A stretch of 54,083 nt of DNA from Candidatus Babeliales bacterium (GTDB lineage: Bacteria > Babelota > Babeliae > Babelales > JACPOV01), in the NCBI GenBank assembly GCA_020054235.1, contig JAGVLQ010000021.1, positions 1 through 54,083 of the forward strand, given 5' to 3'. A program made the position numbers and the translations under genes. The notes beneath the pieces are model-generated. The model ran no database searches and was not told the DNA's origin. It saw only the letters and a list, made by a program, of their open reading frames with translations. This document shows positions 28,301 to 35,314 of this stretch, in pieces. Each line of letters opens with the position of its first letter. Position 1 is the first letter of the stretch.

Positions 28301-29708
28301 AATCATAGAGACGACTACTATAGAGCATATTTTCTAAGCGCTCTTTAATCTCTTTTAATGAAGAACTATCGCCTGGCCATACTTTTGCGTGAAGTTCTTT
28401 AAGGGCTTCATCTTCGCTATATGCTTTATCGTTAGATAAAGTTAAGGCAATTGTTGGTTGCAAAACATATCCTGAGGAACTAATAAAATCAATTGAAAGA
28501 TTTTTGTATTTTTTCAATATCTCACAATGTTCTTCATTAAATGTCTGCCCCTGCTCAATCAGAATCTCACCAGTTTCTGGATCCACAACATCCGTAGCAA
28601 CAATACGATTTACAAGACTTGCCTTTTTAACAGATAGCTCAGTTAAATTAGCTTTTTTTAATATCTCAAGAACATCTTGAGTAACTCTCTTGCCAAGCAA
28701 AACTTGCTCTAGATCTTCGGGAATCATGCCTTTCTCTAGTCGCAGTCCAATGAGACTATCATTGATTTCTCTGAAAAATTCACCTTTTCGACATAAAACG
28801 TGATCAAAGGCATAAAAAAGCTTAACAATTTGATCTCGAGGAATTCCAAGTGCTTGCAAAAAAGTTGTAACAAGTAATTTTTTCTTTTTATCAATGCGGA
28901 CAAACAAAAAATCGTTACTATCAAATTCGAAATCTAACCAAGACCCACGCATCGGAATAATACGAGCAAGATAATAAGGTCTACCCCGAACATCTTTAAC
29001 TTTTTTACTTTGCGTAAATACAACACCAGGAGAACGATGAAGCTGGCTTACAACAACACGGTCAATACCATTAATTAAAAAAGTACCTTTATCGCCAAGT
29101 TTAATAACTCCATGGTCATCATATAAATCAGACATGATAGGCAGATCAGCGAAAAATATGTCTTGTTCTTTTATTTCACGGACGTTTTTATTTCCTGTTT
29201 CGTCAATATCCCAAGAAATAAGCTGAACTTTAATCTTGAGAGGCATAGAAAATGTTTGACCACTTGAACGACATTCGTCAGAGCTCATAGGCATTTGAAT
29301 TGAAACACGAGACAAACAATTAGAACATGTTTTATAACGAGCTGATTTTTTTTTGCAAAAAGTACAGGTCAAAGTTTGATCGAGTCGAGAACAATCAGAT
29401 TTTTTACAGGAACAACTCCAAGTATAACGCTCAGCAATCCCCTTTAGTTTACCACAGGTACAAGACCATTCTCCAAGCTCATAACTAACATACTCTAATG
29501 ACATTCTATTGTCATATTCAATCGGAAAAATATCTCTAAGAACTTTTTCCAATCCCATCATTTTACGTTCGTTCGGCAAACAATCAAATTGCGCAAAATC
29601 ATTAAATGATTTTGATTGAATTGCTATTAAATCTGGAACAGGAACAATATCCTTAATTTTTCCAAATGATTTACGCAAAATACCTTTACCCATGTCTAAG
29701 TGAGACAT
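25386..29708 (-). CDS. rpoB: RNA polymerase beta subunit with Cys-rich insertion
   Basis: RpoB is recognised by the rifampicin region [49 protein letters not shown] and the C-terminal [20 protein letters not shown]. I chose the ATG at 29708 (1440 residues) because GGAGG lies nine bases upstream. Residues about 81-140 (29289-29468) are an insertion after [10 protein letters not shown] and before the usual PLKIKVQLI segment. It holds nine Cys: 83, 85, 99, 101, 106, 115, 118, 128 and 131. The last four (C-x2-C-x9-C-x2-C) look like a zinc ribbon. Ordinary RpoB lacks this and has only a short loop here. Confidence 0.97.
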   Translation of the reverse strand: [1440 protein letters not shown]

Positions 29709-29760
29709 GCCGTCGCTCCTCCCGTTCAAATTAAATAACCCCAATCCTAAAAGAAAATGA

Positions 29761-29786
29761 ATACTGCGATTTTTACATCACAGTAT
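29761..29786 (-). promoter_or_regulatory. Hairpin between rplL and rpoB
   Basis: On the minus strand ATACTGTGAT pairs with ATCGCAGTAT (10 bp with one G-U) around a six-base loop. TCATTTTCTTTT follows. It could be a partial terminator or an RNase III site that lowers rpoBC relative to rplJL, as known in other bacteria at this place. Confidence 0.5.
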
Positions 29787-29933
29787 TAGCGAAATTCTAT
29801 AGAACCCAACCCATCTAAACTTTTTCATTTTTATTGGAAACAAAAAATTGAACCTCACTTAAATTATTTAAGCAAGTCTCATAGAAAAAAAGTTGCCGCT
29901 TCATAAGTTTAACTATAAAACGACAACTATTTC

Positions 29934-30317
29934 TTATGACAATTCTATTTTTGCACCAACTTCTTCTAATTTTTGCTTAATTTCATTAGCTTTATCTTTT
30001 GGTGCAGCTGCCAAAATAACAGAAGGCGCGCCTTCTACTGCAGCTTTAGCTTCAGAAAGTCCAAGACCTGAATATTGTTTTACCAATTTGATAACTTTAA
30101 TTTTATCAGAACCGGCATCTTTAAGAGTAACCTTATATTCACTCTTTTCCGCGGCTGCTGCTGGTGCAGTTGCTGCCGCTCCTGCTGCTGGCGCAGCTGC
30201 AGGCATTGCTGCGGTTACACCAAATTTTTCTTCAAGAGCTTTTACAAACTTAGAAAGCTCCAAAACTGACATACTGCCAATTGCTTCAATTAATTCTTCA
30301 TGTGCTTTAGCTGGCAT
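29934..30317 (-). CDS. rplL: 50S ribosomal protein L7/L12
   Basis: L7/L12 forms the stalk that recruits translation GTPases. The N-terminal dimerisation domain ([20 protein letters not shown]) is followed by an Ala/Pro-rich hinge (about 40-60). The C-terminal domain contains [20 protein letters not shown] and [16 protein letters not shown] chose the ATG at 30317 (127 residues), since GGGGA stands six bases upstream and overlaps the in-frame ATG at 30329. Confidence 0.96.
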   Translation of the reverse strand: MPAKAHEELIEAIGSMSVLELSKFVKALEEKFGVTAAMPAAAPAAGAAATAPAAAAEKSEYKVTLKDAGSDKIKVIKLVKQYSGLGLSEAKAAVEGAPSVILAAAPKDKANEIKQKLEEVGAKIELS

Positions 30318-30397
30318 AGCATTCCCCATTCGCTATTAAAAATATAAACATACACAAAAATTGCTTACTATTAAACATCATAAATTCAAAAATTAAA

Positions 30398-30916
30398 TTA
30401 AGAATTATTATTCTCAATCTTTTCAGAAGATGCCTCTAATTTTCCAATTATTGCATCAACAACAAATGCCAATTTACTCATAGGCGCTTTTAATGTGCCA
30501 CAAAGTTGCGCAAGAAGAACTTCTCGAGAAGGTAAACTTGCAATTTCCTTTATTGTATTTTCATCTAAAATTGCTGACTCAAAAGAACCAACAACAATTT
30601 TTAGTTGCTCAAATTCCTTAGAAAAATCAGACAGAACTTTTGCTATAGCAGGTGGTTCATTTTGACTAAAAACCAAAGCTATTTGATCACCTAAAAACGT
30701 ACGCAAACCCTCTACGGTAGGGACACCATCGATTGCGCGCTTAATCAATGTTACTTTCGCAACATGAAGTGCACCACCATTTTCCCGTAGCTTTTTTCTT
30801 AAATCAGTTAACTGTGCTACCGTTAAGCCACGATAGCCAACTAAAAACGAAGCCGTGCTCTTTTGAAAATCACTTTTTATAGCTTCAATAATTTGTTGTT
30901 TTTCTTGACGATTCAT
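30398..30916 (-). CDS. rplJ: 50S ribosomal protein L10
   Basis: L10 anchors L7/L12 dimers to 23S rRNA. The 172-residue protein shows TASFLVGYRGLTVAQLTDLRKKLRENG, then VAKVTLIKRAIDG, and a C-terminal helix that would bind L12. It lies between rplA and rplL in the usual order. TAAGG lies eight bases before the ATG. Confidence 0.95.
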   Translation of the reverse strand: MNRQEKQQIIEAIKSDFQKSTASFLVGYRGLTVAQLTDLRKKLRENGGALHVAKVTLIKRAIDGVPTVEGLRTFLGDQIALVFSQNEPPAIAKVLSDFSKEFEQLKIVVGSFESAILDENTIKEIASLPSREVLLAQLCGTLKAPMSKLAFVVDAIIGKLEASSEKIENNNS

Positions 30917-30929
30917 GGTTTTACCTTAC

Positions 30930-31625
30930 TCAACTAATAAGTATTTCATCAGGACTAACCTGGATGCCCACGCCCATAGTAGAGGAAAGGGTTATTTTTT
31001 GAATAAATTTGCCCTTTGCTGTAGCAGGCTTTGAAGAATTAAGCGCCTTAATAAAGCCACTTAAATTTTCCATGAGCTTTTCAACACCAAACGATACTTT
31101 TCCAATAGTAAAATGCACAAGACCACTCTTGTCATTTTTAAAAAATCTACGTCCCTTTTTCAAGTCATCTACCACAGCGAATACGTCAAAAGTAACGGTT
31201 CCGAGTTTTTTATTAGGTAGCAACCCTTTTGGTCCAAGCGTTTTTGCTAATTTACCAATCTTTCCCATCAAGTCTGGTGTTGCGACAGCAACATCAAAGT
31301 CCATCCAACCACCATCGATTTTTTCAATTAAATCATCAGCACCGATATAATCTGCACCTGCTTTTTTAGCTTGATCTGCATGCTCACCCTTCGCAAATAC
31401 AAGCACCCTAACTTCTTTACCAAACTTGTTAGGAAGAATAACAGATCCTCTAACAACCTGCTCTCCTTTAGAAGCATCAATGCCTAAATTAACATTGACA
31501 TCTACTGACTCATCAAATTTTGCAAAAGCAAATTTTTTTACGTTTTCAATTGCACTTTTTACGGGATGAACTTGTTGCTTTATTTGACTTTGTGCAGCTT
31601 GATATTTTTTTCCATGTGTTGCCAT
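30930..31625 (-). CDS. rplA: 50S ribosomal protein L1
   Basis: L1 forms the mobile stalk near the E site and often represses its own operon. The 231-residue protein starts MATHGKKYQAAQSQI and contains VDVNVNLGIDASKGEQVVRG, ADYIGADDLIEKI, and LGPKGLLPNKKLGTVT, the L1 signature. The ATG at 31625 is preceded by AGGG. A TTG at 31643 overlapping the rplK stop is possible but adds residues not typical of L1. Confidence 0.95.
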   Translation of the reverse strand: MATHGKKYQAAQSQIKQQVHPVKSAIENVKKFAFAKFDESVDVNVNLGIDASKGEQVVRGSVILPNKFGKEVRVLVFAKGEHADQAKKAGADYIGADDLIEKIDGGWMDFDVAVATPDLMGKIGKLAKTLGPKGLLPNKKLGTVTFDVFAVVDDLKKGRRFFKNDKSGLVHFTIGKVSFGVEKLMENLSGFIKALNSSKPATAKGKFIQKITLSSTMGVGIQVSPDEILIS

Positions 31626-31639
31626 TTTGTACCCTAAAC

Positions 31640-32065
31640 TCAATCTACGACTTCTAATCCCATACTACGCGCTGAACCTGCAACTATTCTTTTTGCATTA
31701 TCAATGTCATGTGCATTAAGATCAGACATTTTTACTGCAGCAATCTCTTCAACTTCTTTCCAAGAAATTTTTCCAACGCTACCTTCACCAGGCTTGGAAG
31801 AACCTTTTGCAAGGTTAATTTTTTTCTTAATCAGCTCGGTAGTTGGTGGAGTCTTGGTAACAAACTCAAACGTTCTATCTTGAAAAACGGTAACTAATAC
31901 AGGAATGGTTTGGCCTTTTTTGTCCGCAGTTTTAGCATTAAACTGTTTACAAAACTCCATCATATTAACACCATGCGGACCGAGAGCTGAACCAACCGGT
32001 GGAGCAGGTGTCGCGCCGCCAGCAGGCAATTGTAACTTTACTTTAGCTTTTATTGGTTTTGACAT
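31640..32065 (-). CDS. rplK: 50S ribosomal protein L11
   Basis: L11 forms part of the GTPase-associated centre. The 141-residue protein has KLQLPAGGATPAPPVGSALG at the N-terminus, GVNMMEFCKQFNAKT, and the rRNA-binding C-terminal domain ending GSARSMGLEV. Order and spacing (nusG-rplK-rplA) are canonical. Confidence 0.96.
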   Translation of the reverse strand: MSKPIKAKVKLQLPAGGATPAPPVGSALGPHGVNMMEFCKQFNAKTADKKGQTIPVLVTVFQDRTFEFVTKTPPTTELIKKKINLAKGSSKPGEGSVGKISWKEVEEIAAVKMSDLNAHDIDNAKRIVAGSARSMGLEVVD

Positions 32066-32087
32066 AGGATAAAACTCACTTAATTTT

Positions 32088-32618
32088 TTATCGTTTAACT
32101 TGACTAAACCCTAACTCAATAGGAGTCATACGCCCAAAAATACTAACCATCACGGTCAATCGCTCATTTGCTTCATCTATTTTTTCTACAACCCCTACAA
32201 AACCTGCAAAAGGACCTTCTGCAATATCAACTTCACTTCCTTGTTCAAACTCACTCTTTTTAGGAACAAGAGCAACCTCACCTTTTATCTGTGAAATCAC
32301 TCTATCAATTTCTTTTTTTGAAAGAGGCACTGGATTTTTCCCGCCCAAAAATCGTATAACTTTTGGGGAAGATTCTACAAGTCTCATAGCTTCAGGAACA
32401 AGCTCCATTTCGATTAAAAGATAACCTGGAAAAAGTTGCTGCGCTGTTTTATCTGGCTTTCCTAGTGCTAACTCAAAAGCTTGTTTTGCCTTTGCAGTTG
32501 GTATTAAAATATCACCAAAAAACTCATTGGCTCCTTTTTCAGCAATAGCTTTTTCAATATCTTTTTTGATTGCGTTTTCATAGCCAGCATAAATCTGGAC
32601 CACATACCAGCGCTTCAT
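32088..32618 (-). CDS. nusG: Transcription elongation factor NusG
   Basis: NusG binds RNA polymerase and couples it to Rho or the ribosome. The N-terminal NGN domain (RWYVVQIYAGYENAIKKDIE, FPGYLLIEMEL) is followed by the C-terminal KOW domain (GSEVDIAEGPFAGFVGVVEK). The length of 176 residues is normal. It lies between secE and rplK, as in most bacteria. Confidence 0.96.
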   Translation of the reverse strand: MKRWYVVQIYAGYENAIKKDIEKAIAEKGANEFFGDILIPTAKAKQAFELALGKPDKTAQQLFPGYLLIEMELVPEAMRLVESSPKVIRFLGGKNPVPLSKKEIDRVISQIKGEVALVPKKSEFEQGSEVDIAEGPFAGFVGVVEKIDEANERLTVMVSIFGRMTPIELGFSQVKR

Positions 32619-32669
32619 GAAAGTGTCCTATTGGTTAAGGCAAAAAACATTTGTTTCATTTTTTTATGA

Positions 32670-32849
32670 TTAAAAAACACGCTCAGCAATCCTATAAAAG
32701 AACAAATCAATAGCGCCTAAATAAATAGAAAATGCGCATACTAAAATAAATACTACAATAACAGAACCAACCAGTTCATTAAAACTCGGCCATACAACCT
32801 TGTTCAATTCGAGCTTTACTTCTGAAAAAAATCGAATTACATCCTTCAT
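32670..32849 (-). CDS. secE: Preprotein translocase subunit SecE
   Basis: This short protein of 59 residues was read directly from the minus strand. It begins MKDVIRFFSEVKLELNKVVW, in which FxxEVxxELxKVxWPS is the SecE amphipathic-helix signature. One membrane segment follows (about 27-47, GSVIVVFILVCAFSIYLGAI). SecE clamps the SecY channel halves. It lies 51 bases before nusG, the conserved place. No strong ribosome binding site is seen, but the next in-frame codons upstream lead to a stop. Confidence 0.93.
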   Translation of the reverse strand: MKDVIRFFSEVKLELNKVVWPSFNELVGSVIVVFILVCAFSIYLGAIDLFFYRIAERVF

Positions 32850-32901
32850 TGAATCAATTAGCCCTACACTTTAAAGGGTTAGATTTAATTTTACAAACGT
32901 A

Positions 32902-32977
32902 TGGCAGGCCAGGAGGGATTCGAACCCCCAACCTTCAGATTTGGAGTCTGCCGCTCTACCATTAGAGCTACTGGCCT
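32902..32977 (-). tRNA. tRNA-Trp (CCA)
   Basis: Acceptor AGGCCAG pairs with CTGGCCT. The anticodon loop CTCCAAA gives CCA, the T-loop is TTCGAAT, and the CCA tail is encoded. It lies between rpmG and secE, its common location, seven bases after the rpmG stop. Confidence 0.95.
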
Positions 32978-32984
32978 AAAAGGC

Positions 32985-33146
32985 CTACTTAGTCTCTTTA
33001 TGCTCAGTATGCTTTCGGCAACGTGAACAATACTTACTCAATTTTAAAGAACCTACTGTTCGCTTTCCGGAAGCTACTTGTGAATAATTGCGCTCTTTGC
33101 AAGTTTCACATGATAAACGAGTAGTTGTTTTTTTCTTTTTTGCCAT
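32985..33146 (-). CDS. rpmG: 50S ribosomal protein L33
   Basis: This 53-residue protein begins [20 protein letters not shown] and later has [10 protein letters not shown]. All four zinc-binding Cys (two C-x2-C pairs) are kept, so this is the zinc-containing C+ type. It stands between tRNA-Thr and tRNA-Trp. In many bacteria tuf precedes it here, but there is no tuf in this cluster. Confidence 0.94.
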   Translation of the reverse strand: MAKKKKTTTRLSCETCKERNYSQVASGKRTVGSLKLSKYCSRCRKHTEHKETK

Positions 33147-33183
33147 AACTTTCTTTCAAATGCTCAGAATTAAAATAACTTCC

Positions 33184-33259
33184 TGGAGCCCGCGACCGGA
33201 TTTGAACCGGCGACCTCTCCCTTACCAAGGAAGTGCTCTACCAACTGAGCTACGTGGGC
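33184..33259 (-). tRNA. tRNA-Thr (GGT)
   Basis: The anticodon loop TTGGTAA gives GGT, with T-loop TTCAAAT and encoded CCA. The acceptor GCCCACG/CGCGGGC has one A-C mismatch at the fifth pair. It lies 37 bases before the rpmG ATG. Confidence 0.92.
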
Positions 33260-33358
33260 TAAAAAACCACTAAACAACATAGTATAGAGTAATGAAAATT
33301 TTAATAAATGACAAATCAATTTTGAGGTAAACACAACCATACACATATATTTTTTTAT

Positions 33359-33427
33359 GGAGCCCGCCTTCGCTTTAAACTTCGCCGTGACATCGCATCA
33401 CGGTACAGAGCTTTTGGCGACGACGGA
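33359..33427 (-). repeat. Palindromic repeat attached to tRNA-Thr 3' end
   Basis: Directly after the encoded CCA of tRNA-Thr(TGT), about 69 bases form hairpins: CCGTGA/TCACGG around a seven-base loop, then a GCGAAGG/CCTTCGC-type arm. The stretch TGTCACGGCGAAGTTTAAAG resembles TGTCACGGTGTAACCTTTAG in the repeat after tRNA-Tyr. The remainder of the 33261-33427 gap is AT-rich and has no gene. Confidence 0.6.
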
Positions 33428-33503
33428 TGGAGCTGGCGGCAGGATTTGAACCCGCGACCTGCTGATTACAAATCAGCTGCTCTACCAACTGAGCTACGCC
33501 AGC
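33428..33503 (-). tRNA. tRNA-Thr (TGT)
   Basis: Acceptor GCTGGCG pairs with CGCCAGC. The anticodon loop TTTGTAA gives TGT, and CCA is encoded. With the GGT tRNA it provides two Thr isoacceptors in tandem. Confidence 0.95.
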
Positions 33504-33548
33504 AAACGTTTCATGAACTTAGCCCACCCTTTTCAAGGTGAGAATTAA

Positions 33549-33624
33549 TGGAGCGGGAAACGGGACTCGAACCCGCAACCTACAGCTTGGAAGGCTGCCG
33601 CTCTACCAATTGAGCTATTCCCGC
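33549..33624 (-). tRNA. tRNA-Gly (TCC)
   Basis: Acceptor GCGGGAA pairs with TTCCCGC. The anticodon loop CTTCCAA gives TCC, the T-loop is TTCGAGT, and CCA is encoded. The spacer to tRNA-Thr(TGT) contains a small CACCCTT/AAGGTG hairpin. Confidence 0.95.
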
Positions 33625-33750
33625 ATAGTATACACTATTCTACTTAAAAATTAAGTTTTTTATAATATTTTTCATTCAATCGTCCAGGTTAGCATTTTTG
33701 GCTTATTTTTTTCAAAAATTAAACCCTTTATGACATAAACTATATTATTG

Positions 33751-33858
33751 TTCGTCTTCGCCTAAAGGTTACACCGTGACAGGCTTCGAATTCGTACTTC
33801 TATTTAAAAATTCCGTTAAAAAACTGGCCTGCCGGGCGTAGTTCGCTAGAAAGAAGCC
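33751..33858 (-). repeat. Palindromic repeat attached to tRNA-Tyr 3' end
   Basis: CAGGCTTC (33780-33787) pairs with GAAGCCTG (33853-33860), which includes part of the tRNA CCA end. An adjacent arm TGTCACGGTGTAACCTTTAG with GGCGAAGAC matches the repeat after tRNA-Thr(TGT). No gene lies between tRNA-Gly and tRNA-Tyr. Confidence 0.6.
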
Positions 33859-33944
33859 TGGTGGCGAGAGCAGGATTCGAACCTGCGAAGGTATAAACCA
33901 ACGGATTTACAGTCCGCCCCCTTTAACCACTCGGGCATCTCGCC
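33859..33944 (-). tRNA. tRNA-Tyr (GTA)
   Basis: Acceptor GGCGAGA pairs with TCTCGCC. The anticodon loop CTGTAAA gives GTA. A long variable arm (class II) and an encoded CCA are present. It is the first gene of the long minus-strand cluster leading to rpoBC. Confidence 0.95.
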
Positions 33945-33993
33945 TTCAAAAAATATCAATCTTTACTTTTGCTTAATTTTAAAAGTATAAAAT

Positions 33994-34021
33994 ATAATAG
34001 ATATTTTACTATTTATTGCAA
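33994..34021 (-). promoter_or_regulatory. Promoter for the tRNA-Tyr to rpoC cluster
   Basis: On the minus strand TTGCAA (34016-34021) and TATTAT (33994-33999) have 16-base spacing in an AT-rich stretch, about 40 bases before tRNA-Tyr. It is divergent from the promoter at 34050-34079. Confidence 0.6.
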
Positions 34022-34049
34022 CTTTTTCCATGAATTTTTCTCAAAAATA

Positions 34050-34079
34050 TTGAATTTATGCATAAAAAACTTGTATTCT
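34050..34079 (+). promoter_or_regulatory. Promoter for the secreted-protein pair
   Basis: TTGAAT (34050-34055) and TATTCT (34074-34079) have 18-base spacing, about 45 bases before the gene start at 34131. Confidence 0.5.
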
Positions 34080-34130
34080 AGATAATAATAAAGACTTTTT
34101 TAAAAGCTTGAAAAATTTAAAGGGAACTAG

Positions 34131-34919
34131 ATGAAGGGCTTACAAAGAATTATTCTGAATACGTTTTTAATTTTAGTCTCTGGTATTTTTTTTCCACTTG
34201 CCTCTCAAAGTAAAAAATTTAAACCTAAAAGCTTCAAACCTCGGGGTGGTCCACAAATCCCCACAAGCCAAATTTGGTACCTGCCATGGGATAGCCACAA
34301 ACCTGAAGATTCTTTTATTACAAATGATTTAACAACAATAAAGATTGGCACAATACAATTTCCCTCAAGCTCAATCTACCAACTAAAAAATTCAAATATT
34401 TATATCAGTGCAGATGATGGCAACAACAATTTAGTCAATCTGATAAATATCAATCCAACAATAAAAAACATTCTAAAAATTTCTCAAAATAATAATACAA
34501 TTGAATTCTTACCACAAACATCTCCTGATCTTTTTCCCTCAGGACAACTTCAAGTTGATAACACTGGCGGGCAACCTCAGATCAAATTTATAAATCCTGG
34601 AAAACTTACTGGTTACGGTCAAACTTCAATTCTCGATATACTTGGCCCAAAAGGATTAATAAAGCTTATAAAAAATGACTTTAATGCAACAGAATCAAAT
34701 GGCTATTTTTTTATTAACAATCAACCAATAACAATTACCCTCAATCTAACTTTAGATGCTCAAAATGCAAAAATAGATTCTGTAGTGATTGATTACTTTA
34801 TAAAGGGAACATTGGGAACGGTAACTATAAAAAAACCTGCATCAAAAATATATACCAACGACATTTTAATTAAAAATAAAATTTTACTTGAAATTCCTAC
34901 TACATCTTCAAATCAATAA
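34131..34919 (+). CDS. Secreted protein of unknown function
   Basis: The 262-residue product has a signal peptide (about 1-26, ending LASQS) and a basic linker (KKFKPKSFKPRGG). A beta-rich domain of about 200 residues is full of Asn, Ile and Thr (SNIYISADDGNNNLVNLINI, NGYFFINNQPITITLNLTL). There is no recognised family and no catalytic motif. AAAGGGA before the ATG and the promoter at 34050-34079 support expression. The next gene (34934) starts 14 bases later, so they form a two-gene unit of exported proteins. Confidence 0.7.
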   Translation: MKGLQRIILNTFLILVSGIFFPLASQSKKFKPKSFKPRGGPQIPTSQIWYLPWDSHKPEDSFITNDLTTIKIGTIQFPSSSIYQLKNSNIYISADDGNNNLVNLININPTIKNILKISQNNNTIEFLPQTSPDLFPSGQLQVDNTGGQPQIKFINPGKLTGYGQTSILDILGPKGLIKLIKNDFNATESNGYFFINNQPITITLNLTLDAQNAKIDSVVIDYFIKGTLGTVTIKKPASKIYTNDILIKNKILLEIPTTSSNQ

Positions 34920-34933
34920 AAAGGAAAGTTTTT

Positions 34934-35314
34934 ATGAAAAAATTTATAGTACTAACAATAAGTATTATCAGCCTACCTGTATTCGGACAAAATATTGTTA
35001 CTCTTCAAAATGACATTAATAAGCTTGCAGAGCAAATTTCTAAGGATTCTCAACAATTAATAACCCTTAAAGAAAATGCTGGAAATAATCCCTCAATTAC
35101 AGCAATTACTATAAAAATAAAAGAGGCACAAGGAATGGGAAAGTTAATCGATAATCAAAATCACCAAAAGCTACTAAAACAATTAAACGATGAATATATG
35201 AAAATTCCAGAAATTAAAGGCTTATCTGACACCATAAATTCAAATAAGACCACGTTAAAAACCAAAAAAGAAGAATTGGAAAAGCTGAAATATCAAAAAT
35301 CGTTAATTTTATAA
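34934..35314 (+). CDS. Small secreted coiled-coil protein
   Basis: The 126-residue product has a signal peptide (about 1-18, ending VFGQ) followed by two helical stretches with heptad pattern (about 22-45 and 95-122). It is rich in Lys, Asn and Ile. AAAGGAAAG before the ATG marks the start. It is translated after the secreted protein at 34131-34919 and overlaps the convergent tsaE end by 22 bases. Function is unknown. Confidence 0.7.
   Translation: MKKFIVLTISIISLPVFGQNIVTLQNDINKLAEQISKDSQQLITLKENAGNNPSITAITIKIKEAQGMGKLIDNQNHQKLLKQLNDEYMKIPEIKGLSDTINSNKTTLKTKKEELEKLKYQKSLIL

Noticed and set aside
29893-30339. Plus-strand frame of 148 codons opposite rplL
   Set aside because: The Ala-rich hinge of L7/L12 opens a long antisense frame; there is no ribosome binding site and no family.
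33088-33273. Open frame of 61 codons on the plus strand over rpmG and tRNA-Thr
   Set aside because: It is antisense to L33 and a tRNA; its protein-like sequence is the translation of the tRNA complement.
33261-34130. CRISPR-like or tandem repeat array between the tRNA genes
   Set aside because: The repeated bases are the tRNA genes themselves and two palindromic units; no regular spacer structure exists.
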